A stretch of DNA of 64,000 nt from Ferirhizobium litorale (GCA_030028905.1 JALDYZ010000002.1:496001-560000); one strand, 5' to 3'; numbered from the stretch's first letter, positions 46,578 through 54,872 are shown. Numbers and translations: made by a program. Notes: generated from the sequence alone by a model not told the origin.

Positions 46578-48359
46578 TCAGGCCAGGATTGCACGTGCAG
46601 CGGCAAGGCTTGCCGCGCCGTTGACGACGCGATCCTTGAGCGCAGCGGTCTCGGACAGCAGATTTTCGGCGGCGAAGCGGCACAGCGCGATGCGGTTCTG
46701 CTCGGCGCCGTCTCCGGTCGTCGCCAGCGCGCCCTTGGCGAGATAGCTGCCGGTCAGAACAAGGCCGAATAGCCGCTGGTATGGCGTTGCGCCGGCAAGC
46801 GCCTCGTGGACCCGTCCCTCGCCCTGCGCGGCGAGCAACCACTCGGTCGCGACCGAAAGATCGGCAATGGCAGCAGCAAGCCGGGCGGCGCTGGTGCCAA
46901 ATCCTTCAGCGTTGCTTTCCCGGACCTCTGCGACAATCCCCTGCAATTCGGCAATGAAACCGCGCACCTGATCACCACCGGAAAGCGGCAGCTTGCGGGT
47001 CACGAGATCGATCGCCTGGATACCGTTGGTGCCCTCGTAGATCGGGGCGATGCGCGCGTCGCGCAGGTAGCGGGCCGCGCCAGTCTCCTCGATGAAGCCC
47101 ATGCCGCCATGCACCTGGATGCCGAGCGAGGCGACGTCGACGCCCGCATCCGTGGCGAAGGATTTTGCAATCGGCGTCAGGAGGGCGGCGCGTTCCTGCC
47201 AGTGGCGCGAGCCCTCGCCGGCGCTGCGATGCGACAGGTCGATCGCATGGGCGCAGGCAAAGCAGATGGCGCGCGCACCCTGGGTTAGCGCCTTCATGGT
47301 GACGAGCGTGCGGGCAACATCGGGATGCTCGATGATCGGGCTCATGCCCGCCCCCGTCCAACCCGGAGCCTTGCCCTGCGTGCGCTCCTTCGCAAAAGCG
47401 ACTGCCTTCTGGGTGGCGGCCTCGCAGATCGCCACGCCCTGCATGCCGACGGCAAGCCGGGCATTGTTCATCATGGTGAACATGCAGGCGAGTCCCTTGT
47501 TTTCCTCGCCAACCAGCCAGCCGACGGCACCCTCTTCCTCACCATGCCTGCCGTCGCCGTAGATCATGGTGCAGGTCGGCGAACCGTGAATGCCGAGCTT
47601 GTGCTCCAGCGAATGACAGAAAAGGTCATTGCGGGCGCCGAGCGAACCGTCATCGTTGACGAGATACTTCGGGACCAGGAACAGCGAGATACCGCGCGTG
47701 CCGGCCGGTGCGTCCGGAAGGCGGGCCAGCACGAGGTGGATGATGTTGTCGGTCGCCTGGTGCTCACCCCAGGTGATGAAGATCTTTTGTCCGAAGATGC
47801 GATAGCTGCCATCGTCGTGGCGCTCGGCGCGGGTCTTCATGGCCCCGAGGTCGGAACCGGCATGCGGTTCGGTCAGGTTCATGGTGCCGGTCCATTCGCC
47901 GGACACCATTCTGGCCAGGTATTTGTCCTTCAGTGCCGGGCTGCCATGGGCGGAAAGCGCCTCGACCGCGCCCATGGTCAGCGTCGGGGCGAGCGCAAAG
48001 GCCATGGAGCCCGAGTTCCACATCTCCAGCGCCGCGACATTCAGCATGTGCGGGAGGGCCTGGCCGCCGAATTCTTCATTTGCCGTCAGCGCGTTCCAGC
48101 CGCCTGCGGCCCAGTTGCGATAGAGTTCTTTCCAGCCATCCGGCAGACGCACCTCGCCGTTCTCGAGACGGGCGCCCTGCCGGTCGCCGATCTCGGCGAG
48201 CGGCGCCACCTCGTCGCTGGCGAAACGGCCCGCCTCGGCAAGTATCGCGTCGACGAGATCGTCTCCGAGTTCGCCGAACAGTCCCCTATCGAGGGCGTCC
48301 GCCATGCCGGCGACATGCTTGAGTGTGAATGCGATCTCCTCGACGGGCGCCTTGTACAT
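46578..48359 (-). CDS. Acyl-CoA dehydrogenase with C-terminal extension
   Basis: A 593-residue FAD acyl-CoA dehydrogenase of the long form. Visible parts are the N-terminal MYKAPVEEIAFTLKHVAGM, the FAD/substrate region MNLTEPHAGSDLGAMKTRAE, KIFITWGEHQATDNIIHLVLAR, and the catalytic base in ARIAPIYEGTNGIQAIDLVTRKL. The extra C-terminal domain matches the Acyl-CoA_dh C-terminal family. The second of two adjacent ATGs is chosen since AGGAGG lies 5 bases before it. It heads an operon with the enoyl-CoA hydratase and has a LiuR-like operator upstream. Confidence 0.93.
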   Translation of the reverse strand: MYKAPVEEIAFTLKHVAGMADALDRGLFGELGDDLVDAILAEAGRFASDEVAPLAEIGDRQGARLENGEVRLPDGWKELYRNWAAGGWNALTANEEFGGQALPHMLNVAALEMWNSGSMAFALAPTLTMGAVEALSAHGSPALKDKYLARMVSGEWTGTMNLTEPHAGSDLGAMKTRAERHDDGSYRIFGQKIFITWGEHQATDNIIHLVLARLPDAPAGTRGISLFLVPKYLVNDDGSLGARNDLFCHSLEHKLGIHGSPTCTMIYGDGRHGEEEGAVGWLVGEENKGLACMFTMMNNARLAVGMQGVAICEAATQKAVAFAKERTQGKAPGWTGAGMSPIIEHPDVARTLVTMKALTQGARAICFACAHAIDLSHRSAGEGSRHWQERAALLTPIAKSFATDAGVDVASLGIQVHGGMGFIEETGAARYLRDARIAPIYEGTNGIQAIDLVTRKLPLSGGDQVRGFIAELQGIVAEVRESNAEGFGTSAARLAAAIADLSVATEWLLAAQGEGRVHEALAGATPYQRLFGLVLTGSYLAKGALATTGDGAEQNRIALCRFAAENLLSETAALKDRVVNGAASLAAARAILA

Positions 48360-48446
48360 CATATCCTCCTCGATCACGGCCATGCCGCGCGACTGCGCCT
48401 TTCTTCTCCCGACGCGCCGCAATTCTTTCGTTCTGGCTAATTGATT

Positions 48447-48462
48447 TTTACGTAAACGTCAA
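48447..48462 (-). promoter_or_regulatory. LiuR-like operator upstream of acyl-CoA dehydrogenase
   Basis: The minus-strand sequence TTGACGTTTACGTAAA is a 16-bp quasi-palindrome 88 bases before the start codon. It resembles, from memory, the operators reported for the MerR-family regulator LiuR, which controls branched-chain and fatty acid degradation genes. The regulator is not in the window. Confidence 0.55.
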
Positions 48463-48543
48463 TTCGGATATTCCGCCTGAATTTCCGGCTGCAGCGCGGC
48501 CGGCCACCAGATTGTGCACCTTGTAAAAAGGAAGCCTCGAAAG

Positions 48544-48653
48544 GCCATTCCGGCCCTGAGCCGCAATCCAGTATGCGGCGCGTCGGCACGGCAAAAGAGT
48601 CTTTCGCGATCAAGGACTTGATCGCACTGGATACCCGCACGAGGCATGACGGT
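48544..48653. repeat. Decayed palindromic repeat in the acyl-CoA dehydrogenase/BA14K gap
   Basis: The 400-base gap 48360-48758 has no gene. It contains an imperfect palindrome: ATCCAGT at 48566-48572 pairs with ACTGGAT at 48626-48632, flanked by CATTCCGGCCCTGAGC on the left and GGCATGACGG on the right. Parts match the repeat at 45753. A separate 9-bp inverted repeat (TGCCGACAA at 48653-48661 and TTGTCGGCA at 48698-48706) follows, downstream of the first BA14K gene. Confidence 0.4.
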
Positions 48654-48758
48654 GCCGACAATCTTGCCGCTCTAGACAATCAAAAATATTGACATCGTTG
48701 TCGGCAGCCCAAGGCCGCTCCGAAGGACGGCCGAGACGGGGTCGAGCGACACTGGCCG

Positions 48759-49250
48759 TCAGTCGTACGGCGAATTGCACTGGCGGCGCCCCCCGCTGTA
48801 GGGCTGGAACGTGTTGTCCGAAGCGCGATACGAGCGATAGTGCGAATAGCACCAACTGGTGTGGGCGTTGCCGGCATAGGCCGGGGCTCCATAGTATCTC
48901 GGCTGCGCGAGCATGCCGCCGATCAGGGCTCCGGCTGCCAATCCGCCAAAAAGCAGGCCGATATCGTTATCGTCGTCGCGGTAGTAGCGACGATGATAGC
49001 GGTTGCGATCATGCGAATGTCCGCGCCACTTGTTGCTGTATCTGTTGCTGGTGTATCTATTATGTTTCCAATAAGGTCGCCGCTCGAATTGTCTTTCACG
49101 CAGCTTCGGGTGATGCGGCTGGCGATACTGAACCAATCGCGCGTCGGAACTTTCGATCCGCGGCGTGCCGGCGGTCGGAAATGCCTGCGCCGGCGCGACG
49201 CCGGAAATCGCTGTTGCCAATGACAGCGCGATCACAAAAAACCTTTTCAT
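48759..49250 (-). CDS. BA14K family protein, copy 1
   Basis: A 163-residue exported protein. A signal peptide ([23 protein letters not shown]) is followed by a histidine/arginine/tyrosine-rich stretch, a glycine-rich hydrophobic segment ([20 protein letters not shown]) and the C-terminal BA14K motif ([25 protein letters not shown]). The name comes from an immunoreactive 14-kDa Brucella protein; the role is unclear, possibly at the cell envelope. GAGGTGA supports the ATG. First of three same-strand paralogs. Confidence 0.9.
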   Translation of the reverse strand: MKRFFVIALSLATAISGVAPAQAFPTAGTPRIESSDARLVQYRQPHHPKLRERQFERRPYWKHNRYTSNRYSNKWRGHSHDRNRYHRRYYRDDDNDIGLLFGGLAAGALIGGMLAQPRYYGAPAYAGNAHTSWCYSHYRSYRASDNTFQPYSGGRRQCNSPYD

Positions 49251-49361
49251 CTGCGTCACCTCTTGCCTTTCAAGAACAATAACGGATGCAGTCGGGGTTT
49301 GTGCCGAGGGTAACGTCTTTGTGATCGCTCGACGCAATAGCAGTCGAAGTGAGACAGGGCT

Positions 49362-49715
49362 CTATTGGCTGTAAGGCGAGACGCAGGTCTGCCGCGGTCC
49401 GCGCGTCGGCTTGAAGGTGTTGTCGTCCTGCCGGTACGACCGGTAGCGGCGGATACACCACCAGGTGTGAGGGGCGGTGTAGGTTGGAAGCGCACGGTCG
49501 GGATCGAACAGGGTCCCGGTGACTATCATGCCAAAAAACCAGCCTGTCTGGTTGGGATCATCATAGTAGTCATCGCGACCATGACTTTGGTGGTTGACCC
49601 GTTCGAGATTGGTCGCCCCGTTTTCTACAACGGCGGGAAACGGCAGAGCGCCGACAGTCGTCGCCTCAGGCAAGAGAAATGCCAGCGACAGGGCTATGGT
49701 TGCGAGCGTCTTCAT
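49362..49715 (-). CDS. BA14K family protein, copy 2 (short)
   Basis: A 117-residue paralog with a signal peptide (MKTLATIALSLAFLLPEATTVGA), a short middle containing one hydrophobic stretch (GWFFGMIVTGTLF) and the C-terminal BA14K motif (CIRRYRSYRQDDNTFKPTRGPRQTC). It is shorter than its neighbours because the low-complexity region is almost missing. The ATG has GGGGGG upstream; a TTG two codons earlier is less likely. Confidence 0.87.
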   Translation of the reverse strand: MKTLATIALSLAFLLPEATTVGALPFPAVVENGATNLERVNHQSHGRDDYYDDPNQTGWFFGMIVTGTLFDPDRALPTYTAPHTWWCIRRYRSYRQDDNTFKPTRGPRQTCVSPYSQ

Positions 49716-49741
49716 CGGCAAGCCCCCCTTGAGCCCGGCGA

Positions 49742-49765
49742 GCCCCGCCGCTTCGCTGGCGGGGC
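49742..49765 (-). terminator. Hairpin between BA14K copies 2 and 3
   Basis: An 8-bp stem (GCCCCGCC / GGCGGGGC) with an 8-base loop, just after the stop of copy 3 on the minus strand. No T-run; it may protect or end the copy-3 transcript. Confidence 0.4.
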
Positions 49766-49781
49766 CGTAAGTGTGAGCCTA

Positions 49782-50327
49782 TCAGCCGTAGGGCGAGATG
49801 CAAACCCGACGCGGCCCGTTGTAGGGCTGGAAGGTGTTGTCGTATTGCCGGTACGAACGATAGCGGTCGAAGCACCACTGGACGTGCGCCGAGCTCATCC
49901 GGCCCGGGTACTCAACAACCGGTGGTGGCGGCGAAGCAAGCGCGCCGCCGATGATCGCCCCGGTCGCAAAGGCAGCCAGCGGGAACCAGTAGCCGTCATA
50001 GTAACGATAGCCCGGCCGATAGTAATTATAGCCGCGATATCCGCCGTAGTAGCCAGGACGGCCGTAGTAGCGCGGGCCACCACGGTAGTAGCCGGAACGA
50101 CCATAGTAACGCGGGCCGCCACGGTAGTAACCGGGGCGACCATAGTAACGCGGGCCGCCACGGCGGTACTGCACTTCTGTCACGCTGCTAATACCACCGC
50201 TCGCAGCTTCCGAAACGACTTGCGCGGGAACTCTTGGCACTTCAATAGCCTGTGCCGGCGCGACGCCGGATACAGCCACAAATGCCGAGAGGACGAGGGC
50301 CGCAGCCCTTGCCGTGAGCTTTGTCAT
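49782..50327 (-). CDS. BA14K family protein, copy 3 (with tandem repeats)
   Basis: A 181-residue exported protein. After the signal peptide ([24 protein letters not shown]) come three 13-residue repeats of the type [13 protein letters not shown] at residues 56-94, then a tyrosine/glycine-rich segment, one hydrophobic stretch ([16 protein letters not shown]) and the BA14K motif ([25 protein letters not shown]). The GGAGA site precedes the ATG. Confidence 0.9.
   Translation of the reverse strand: MTKLTARAAALVLSAFVAVSGVAPAQAIEVPRVPAQVVSEAASGGISSVTEVQYRRGGPRYYGRPGYYRGGPRYYGRSGYYRGGPRYYGRPGYYGGYRGYNYYRPGYRYYDGYWFPLAAFATGAIIGGALASPPPPVVEYPGRMSSAHVQWCFDRYRSYRQYDNTFQPYNGPRRVCISPYG
50046..50162 (-). 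repeat. Three tandem 39-bp repeats within BA14K copy 3
   Basis: Three near-identical 39-base units encode [26 protein letters not shown] and [13 protein letters not shown]. Such repeats can change copy number by slippage. Confidence 0.85.
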
Positions 50328-50477
50328 CTGGGTCTCCAATCCCAATATTACCTGAACAATCTAACGCACATTTTCTACCGGTGTTCCATTGGAATCGGTC
50401 GAGCCAGCCCGTAGGATTGATGCCATGCTATACGATGGAATATTAACCTTCGATTAACCAAATTAGCGCACGCTTGG

Positions 50478-51467
50478 ATGATGACGAACCATCAGACGCC
50501 ACGGCGGCTGTTGCAAAGCCTGGTACTGGGACTGGTGGTTGCCCTTGGCCCCGGTGCCGCAAAGGCGGCCGACCAGGAACCCTGGAAGAACAAGAACAAC
50601 GCCCTCGTCGTCGATGCCTATGAAATGAACAACGTCGAGTGGGACGCGCTGGTCAAGGACAAGCGCATCGCGGGCTTCATCTCGAAAGCCTCCGACGGAT
50701 TGCCCGAAAGCTTTTCCTGTCGCGGCGAACATGACGGCGATACCTATGCGCACTGCAAGACCATGTGGCGCAAGTACGCGGTCAGCCGCGAGCTCTACCA
50801 GACACGCCGGATGATCGCCCGCGCCAGCGGCCTGCTCTGGGGCGCCTATCACCTCGCCCGGCCGGGAAACCCGGTCGAACAGGCCAACCATTTCCTCGAC
50901 TACGCCGAGCCGCGTGACGACGAATTGATGGTCCTCGACATCGAGGGCATCGATCCCGACCGCTTCATGTCGCTCGATGATGCGCAGATCTTTGCCGGAC
51001 ACATCAAGACGCGGACCGGTCGCTATCCCATCCTCTACACCAACCACGTGACGGCCAAGTACATCGCCGAACGGCGCTCGGACTATCCGATCCTGTCGCG
51101 CCTGCCGCTCTGGTATGCCCGCTACAAGCCGCATGTGAAGAACGTCTTCCCCCTCGGCAACTGGGAGAACTACGCGCTGTGGCAGTTTTCCTCGGTTGCC
51201 AACTGCAACAAGAAAAGCTGCCCTTATCGAGTCCCTGGCACCTTGCACGACATCGACGTCAACGTCGTGCCGATGTCGCGCGAGGCACTCAAATGGGTGT
51301 GGGCGCAGGGCCATCTTCTTCCGAAGCGCAACATTGATCCCGAAGTTGCCGTCCAGTTGTCCGGCAACGTTTCGGCCGGCACCGGATTGGGGGCAGGACT
51401 TGACCTCTCCACCACCGTTTCGGCCCTCGACCGTGAAATCACGCGGTTCAACTATCAGGAATTCTGA
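50478..51467 (+). CDS. GH25 family lysozyme-like protein
   Basis: A 329-residue exported glycoside hydrolase of family 25 (N,O-diacetylmuramidase). A signal peptide (LLQSLVLGLVVALGPGAAKAA) is followed by the family features VVDAYEMNNVEWDALVKDKRIAGFISKASDG, GAYHLARPGNPVEQANHFL, and MVLDIEGID with the catalytic acid pair. The late PLWYARYKPHV and ALWQFSS blocks also match. It probably cuts peptidoglycan in the periplasm or outside the cell. The start has no good ribosome binding site; ATG at 50481 is an alternative. Confidence 0.87.
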   Translation: MMTNHQTPRRLLQSLVLGLVVALGPGAAKAADQEPWKNKNNALVVDAYEMNNVEWDALVKDKRIAGFISKASDGLPESFSCRGEHDGDTYAHCKTMWRKYAVSRELYQTRRMIARASGLLWGAYHLARPGNPVEQANHFLDYAEPRDDELMVLDIEGIDPDRFMSLDDAQIFAGHIKTRTGRYPILYTNHVTAKYIAERRSDYPILSRLPLWYARYKPHVKNVFPLGNWENYALWQFSSVANCNKKSCPYRVPGTLHDIDVNVVPMSREALKWVWAQGHLLPKRNIDPEVAVQLSGNVSAGTGLGAGLDLSTTVSALDREITRFNYQEF

Positions 51468-51468
51468 A

Positions 51469-51574
51469 CTACAGCGGCGCGCGTCCTATGAGACGCGCAA
51501 AGGTCGCTGTAACATTTTGAATTGCTGCATGTTTTTTCCTCAAATCGGCTGCGATTTGAGAAAACATGCTGTAG
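51469..51574. repeat. RIME1-like intergenic mosaic element
   Basis: A 106-base element bounded by CTACAG and CTGTAG. It consists of two palindromes: the first pairs ACAGCG and GCGCGTC with GACGCGC and CGCTGT (51471-51510); the second pairs GCATGTTTT and CTCAAATCG with CGATTTGAG and AAAACATGC (51528-51569). Size and layout agree with the Rhizobium-specific intergenic mosaic element RIME1 as I remember it. It lies directly after the GH25 stop. Confidence 0.8.
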
Positions 51575-51692
51575 TGCGGATCGCCACAGCCCAGACGGCG
51601 CCATGGTTCGACGCGGCTTGCGGAAGCCCTTGAACCCGATAGACACAAACCACCCACGCGCGATATGTTGTGACGGTTCAACCAGCGAAGTG

Positions 51693-52181
51693 ATGGCCAT
51701 GACGACATTCCGAAATGCCGTTGTCTCCAGGCCCGGCGAAGAACGAATAGCAAGAACACCCTTCGGCGCGAAGATCGTCATCCATGCCACCGCCGCCGAG
51801 ACAGCGGGCGCGTTCGGGATGTGGGAAACGTTCACACCGCCGGGACAAGGCCCTGCCCCTCATACGCATACCCGCGAAACCGAGATCTTTCGCGTCATCC
51901 GCGGGCTTTACCGTTTTCAATGCGGTGACGCGGAGTTCGACGCGCCGCCGGGGACCGTCGTCGCCCTGCCGCCGCATGTCCCGCACGGCTGGCGAAATAT
52001 CAGCGACGAACCCGGTCAGATGTTCGCTATCTTCACGCCAGGCGGATGCGAGCAGTTGTTCATCGACATCGCGGACTTAGGCGCCGACACCCCGGAAAAG
52101 ATCGCGGTGATCGAAGCGCGCCTGGGGATCATCAACGACATGACGGTAGCGCTTGGATTGTGGGAACCGCATCAGCGCTGA
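51693..52181 (+). CDS. Cupin domain protein
   Basis: A 162-residue single-cupin protein. Metal-binding positions are present in APHTHTRETEIFRVIRGLYRFQCGD (two histidines and a glutamate) and PPHVPHGWRNI (third histidine). The substrate is unknown; similar proteins are annotated as cupin or quercetinase-like. The ATG at 51693 is chosen, with another ATG two codons later; the ribosome binding site is weak. It is convergent with gbcB; a hairpin separates them. Confidence 0.82.
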   Translation: MAMTTFRNAVVSRPGEERIARTPFGAKIVIHATAAETAGAFGMWETFTPPGQGPAPHTHTRETEIFRVIRGLYRFQCGDAEFDAPPGTVVALPPHVPHGWRNISDEPGQMFAIFTPGGCEQLFIDIADLGADTPEKIAVIEARLGIINDMTVALGLWEPHQR

Positions 52182-52201
52182 CGGGCACGAACTACGCGCG
52201 A

Positions 52202-52226
52202 GGCGGTCCGGCATCACCGGACCGCC
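52202..52226. terminator. Hairpin between cupin gene and gbcB
   Basis: A perfect 10-bp inverted repeat (GGCGGTCCGG / CCGGACCGCC) with a CATCA loop, between two convergent stops. No T-run, but the position suits a shared transcript end. Confidence 0.5.
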
Positions 52227-52247
52227 AGACGTGCAATCCGGGCGAAC

Positions 52248-53333
52248 TCACGCCTCGATTTCGACGTCGCCCATCGGACGCGAGCAGCAGGCGAGGATGT
52301 AGCCTTCCTCGATCTCGTCGTCGAGGATGCCGCCATTGTGGTTCATCTCGACCTGACCCGAGATTTTCATGACCTTGCAGGTGCCGCAAAGGCCCGATTC
52401 GCAAGCCGCGCCGATGCGCACGCCGGAGGCGCGCGCCGCCTGAAGCAGGGTGTGGCCGGGTTCGCACAGGCCCTCCTTGCCGGTCATGGCGAACGTGACC
52501 CTGGTGGCCTTGACATCGCCGGCATGGTCGGCGACCACGACGGGCAGTTGCGGCGCGACCGGCTGGAAGGTTTCCTCGTGGTAGCGGCTCATGTCGAAGC
52601 CGGCGCCTTCCAGCGATTCCCGCACGGTGGCCATGAACGGGGCCGGACCGCAGCAGAACACGGTGCGCTCGAGAAAGTCCGGCGCCAGCAGCGCGATCTT
52701 CGCCTTGTCGATGAAGCCGCGCAGGCCCGACCACAACTGCGACCGCTGCAATTGCTCGACGATCACGCCGAGCTGGAAATAGGGCAGGTGGCGGGCCCGG
52801 TATTCGAGCTCGGCCCGGAAAATGATGTCGTCGGGCGAACGGGCACAGTGAATGAAGGCCATGTCCGTATCCGGTTCGCGGTCGGCCATGTCGCGCGTCA
52901 TCGACATCATCGGCGTGATGCCGGAGCCGGCAGAGATGAACAGATATTTCTCGCCGGGGTGCCTCACGTAGGAAAAGTCGCCGAGCGGGCCGATCGCCTT
53001 GATCTTCATGCCCGGCTTGAGGTTTTCGAACATCCACCGGGTGCCGATCGAATCCGTTTGCGCCTTGACCGTAACCGCAATCGTGTAAGGGCGCGACGGA
53101 CTGGACGACAGCGTGTAGGTGCGCATGACCGGCTCCGGACCGACCGGCAACTCCAGCGTGACGAACTGGCCGGGCAGATAACGGAACCAGTGGCCGGCGC
53201 GATCCGGCCTGAAGGTAAAGGTCATGACGTCGGGGGCTTCCGGCGTCCAGGCGACGCATTCGAGCATATGCTCCCGGTCGGACCAAGGGCGCATCTCGTC
53301 GACATGCTTGTAGGCGGCAGAATTCGTTTTCAT
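52248..53333 (-). CDS. gbcB: Reductase of Rieske oxygenase, GbcB type
   Basis: A 361-residue NADH-dependent reductase that passes electrons to the Rieske oxygenase GbcA. It has the ferredoxin-reductase FAD domain (RTYTLSSSPS), the NAD domain (FISAGSGITPMMSM, VFCCGPAPFM) and a C-terminal plant-type 2Fe-2S domain with C-x4-C-x2-C (ACESGLCGTCK) and a final cysteine in YILACCSRP. The second of two adjacent ATGs is preferred (GGTGG spacing); either overlaps the gbcA stop. Its job is inferred from the pairing with gbcA. Confidence 0.85.
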   Translation of the reverse strand: MKTNSAAYKHVDEMRPWSDREHMLECVAWTPEAPDVMTFTFRPDRAGHWFRYLPGQFVTLELPVGPEPVMRTYTLSSSPSRPYTIAVTVKAQTDSIGTRWMFENLKPGMKIKAIGPLGDFSYVRHPGEKYLFISAGSGITPMMSMTRDMADREPDTDMAFIHCARSPDDIIFRAELEYRARHLPYFQLGVIVEQLQRSQLWSGLRGFIDKAKIALLAPDFLERTVFCCGPAPFMATVRESLEGAGFDMSRYHEETFQPVAPQLPVVVADHAGDVKATRVTFAMTGKEGLCEPGHTLLQAARASGVRIGAACESGLCGTCKVMKISGQVEMNHNGGILDDEIEEGYILACCSRPMGDVEIEA

Positions 53334-54577
53334 CATGCCACCGCCGACAATCGAGCCTTGTCGCCCTGCAGACGCTCGACCATGAAGTTGGAATACCATT
53401 CGACGAACTGCATCACGCCGCCTTCGTGCTCGACGGAATAAGGGCCTGGCTCGTAGGCCGGGGAACGGATGCCGAAGGCGTTTTCCTCGACGATCGCGCG
53501 GTCCTGGTCGTTGGTCATGTTCCAGACGTGCGTCAACTGGTCGACGTCGTAATCGACACCTTCCACCGCGTCCTTGTGGACCAGCCAGGTAGTGGTGACG
53601 GCGGTTTCCTCGGCCGAGATCGGCAGCACGCGGAACGAAATCGCATGGTCGACGAGGATGTGGTTCCAGGTCGTCGGGTAGTGGAACAGCAGCATGGTGC
53701 CGATCTGCGAGGCCGTCACGTCGTCGGAAAGCCGGCGGCGAACGGCGGGCCTGCCGTCCATGGTGTAGCTTTCCGCATCCTGGATCAGCGGCATGCGGGC
53801 GGTGCGGAACTGGCCGGTGGGATCCATCTTGAACTCGCTCGGCAGGCCGGCCGCCTCGCAGCGCGCCCAGTGTTCCGCGATGACCGGATCGTCCTTGGCG
53901 CCCTGCACGCCGGTCGCGGTCGGCGCTTCCGGATAGGTGCGGCACAGTTCCGGGTGGTTGCCGGCGCAGTGGTAGCACTCGCGGTTGTTTTCCCAGACGA
54001 GCTTCCAGTTGCCCTTCTCGATTATGGTCGTCTTCGCCGCGACCTTGGCCTCCGACAGCCGGTGCGGCTTCATGTAGGGCTCAATGGAGGCGCGGACCGG
54101 CGCAAAATCGCCCGGCTCCTGGGCAAGACAGACGAAGATGTAGCCGGCGACGCTTTCGCAGGCGACGGGCTTGAGGCCGAACTCGCTGCGATCGAAGGTC
54201 TCGCCCATCTGGCGGGCGAAGACGAGGGAGCCGTCGAGGTCGTAGGTCCACTGATGATAGGGGCAGACGAGCTTGGCGGACGCGCCGCGCTCCTGCGTGC
54301 AGACGCGGTGGCCGCGATGGCGGCAGGTGTTGTGGAATGCGCGGATGGCGCCATCCTTGCCGCGCACGACGACGACTGGATAGTCGCCTATCTGGGTGGT
54401 GAAATAGTTGCCCGCGCGCGGAATCTCGCAATCATGGCCGATGAACAGCCAGTCGCGGTACCAGATGGTTTCCATATCCAGCCTGAAATAATCCGGATCG
54501 ATATAGAAGGCCTGTTCCAGGCTGTAGCCCTCGCGGCGGTTCTTCAATTGGCGCAGGACATTGCTGCGGAAATCCAT
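53333..54577 (-). CDS. gbcA: Rieske oxygenase alpha subunit, glycine betaine demethylase type
   Basis: A 414-residue Rieske non-heme iron oxygenase. The 2Fe-2S cluster ligands are C85-x-H87 (NTCRHRGH) and C105-x2-H108 (VCPYHQW); the mononuclear iron histidines H203 and H208 are in NRECYHCAGNHPELC. The overall sequence resembles GbcA of Pseudomonas, which removes a methyl group from glycine betaine as formaldehyde, giving dimethylglycine; stachydrine or carnitine oxygenases are related alternatives. Its mRNA leader holds a cobalamin riboswitch and an SD-covering hairpin, which is unexpected for this enzyme. Confidence 0.85.
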   Translation of the reverse strand: MDFRSNVLRQLKNRREGYSLEQAFYIDPDYFRLDMETIWYRDWLFIGHDCEIPRAGNYFTTQIGDYPVVVVRGKDGAIRAFHNTCRHRGHRVCTQERGASAKLVCPYHQWTYDLDGSLVFARQMGETFDRSEFGLKPVACESVAGYIFVCLAQEPGDFAPVRASIEPYMKPHRLSEAKVAAKTTIIEKGNWKLVWENNRECYHCAGNHPELCRTYPEAPTATGVQGAKDDPVIAEHWARCEAAGLPSEFKMDPTGQFRTARMPLIQDAESYTMDGRPAVRRRLSDDVTASQIGTMLLFHYPTTWNHILVDHAISFRVLPISAEETAVTTTWLVHKDAVEGVDYDVDQLTHVWNMTNDQDRAIVEENAFGIRSPAYEPGPYSVEHEGGVMQFVEWYSNFMVERLQGDKARLSAVA

Positions 54578-54581
54578 GGTC

Positions 54582-54621
54582 TATCCTCATCTCGTTCATT
54601 CGCCTCGGAGGGATGAGGATA
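54582..54621 (-). promoter_or_regulatory. SD-sequestering hairpin in gbcA leader
   Basis: A perfect 10-bp inverted repeat, TATCCTCATC (54621-54612) pairing with GATGAGGATA (54591-54582), with a 20-base loop. The 3' arm contains the gbcA Shine-Dalgarno (GAGGAT) 7 to 8 bases before the ATG. When formed, it would block ribosome binding, so it is a plausible expression platform for the upstream riboswitch. Confidence 0.7.
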
Positions 54622-54700
54622 CGGGTTCTCGCGCCGGCACGAAGCCGATCGACCCCGCCCCTGGCCGCCCGCCGCGACCGGTTCGTTTTCGCTGGTTCAA

Positions 54701-54872
54701 GGCTGGTTTCCGGACTCTGGAGCAGTCCCGAAGGACCTGCGCGGCGCCTTCCCGGGCGTTGTCGCCCAGTGGCTGTTTTGCCGCGTTTTCACTCCACCAC
54801 CGTTGCGGGGGCAGCGCCGGAATTTGACCGGCTTCCCAATTCTCCGCCCTACCCTAGCTGGGCGACACCTTG
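54701..54872 (-). promoter_or_regulatory. Cobalamin riboswitch upstream of gbcAB
   Basis: On the minus strand the conserved blocks of a B12 riboswitch occur in order: the GGTGTCGCCC entry stem, GGGAAGCCGGT, GCTGCCCCCGCAACGGT (54815-54799), CAGCCACTGGG (54775-54765) and the B12 box AGTCCGGAAACCAGCC (54716-54701). The gbcA start lies 124 bases further downstream with no gene between. Riboswitches of this class normally lower expression when adenosylcobalamin is present. Confidence 0.93.
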
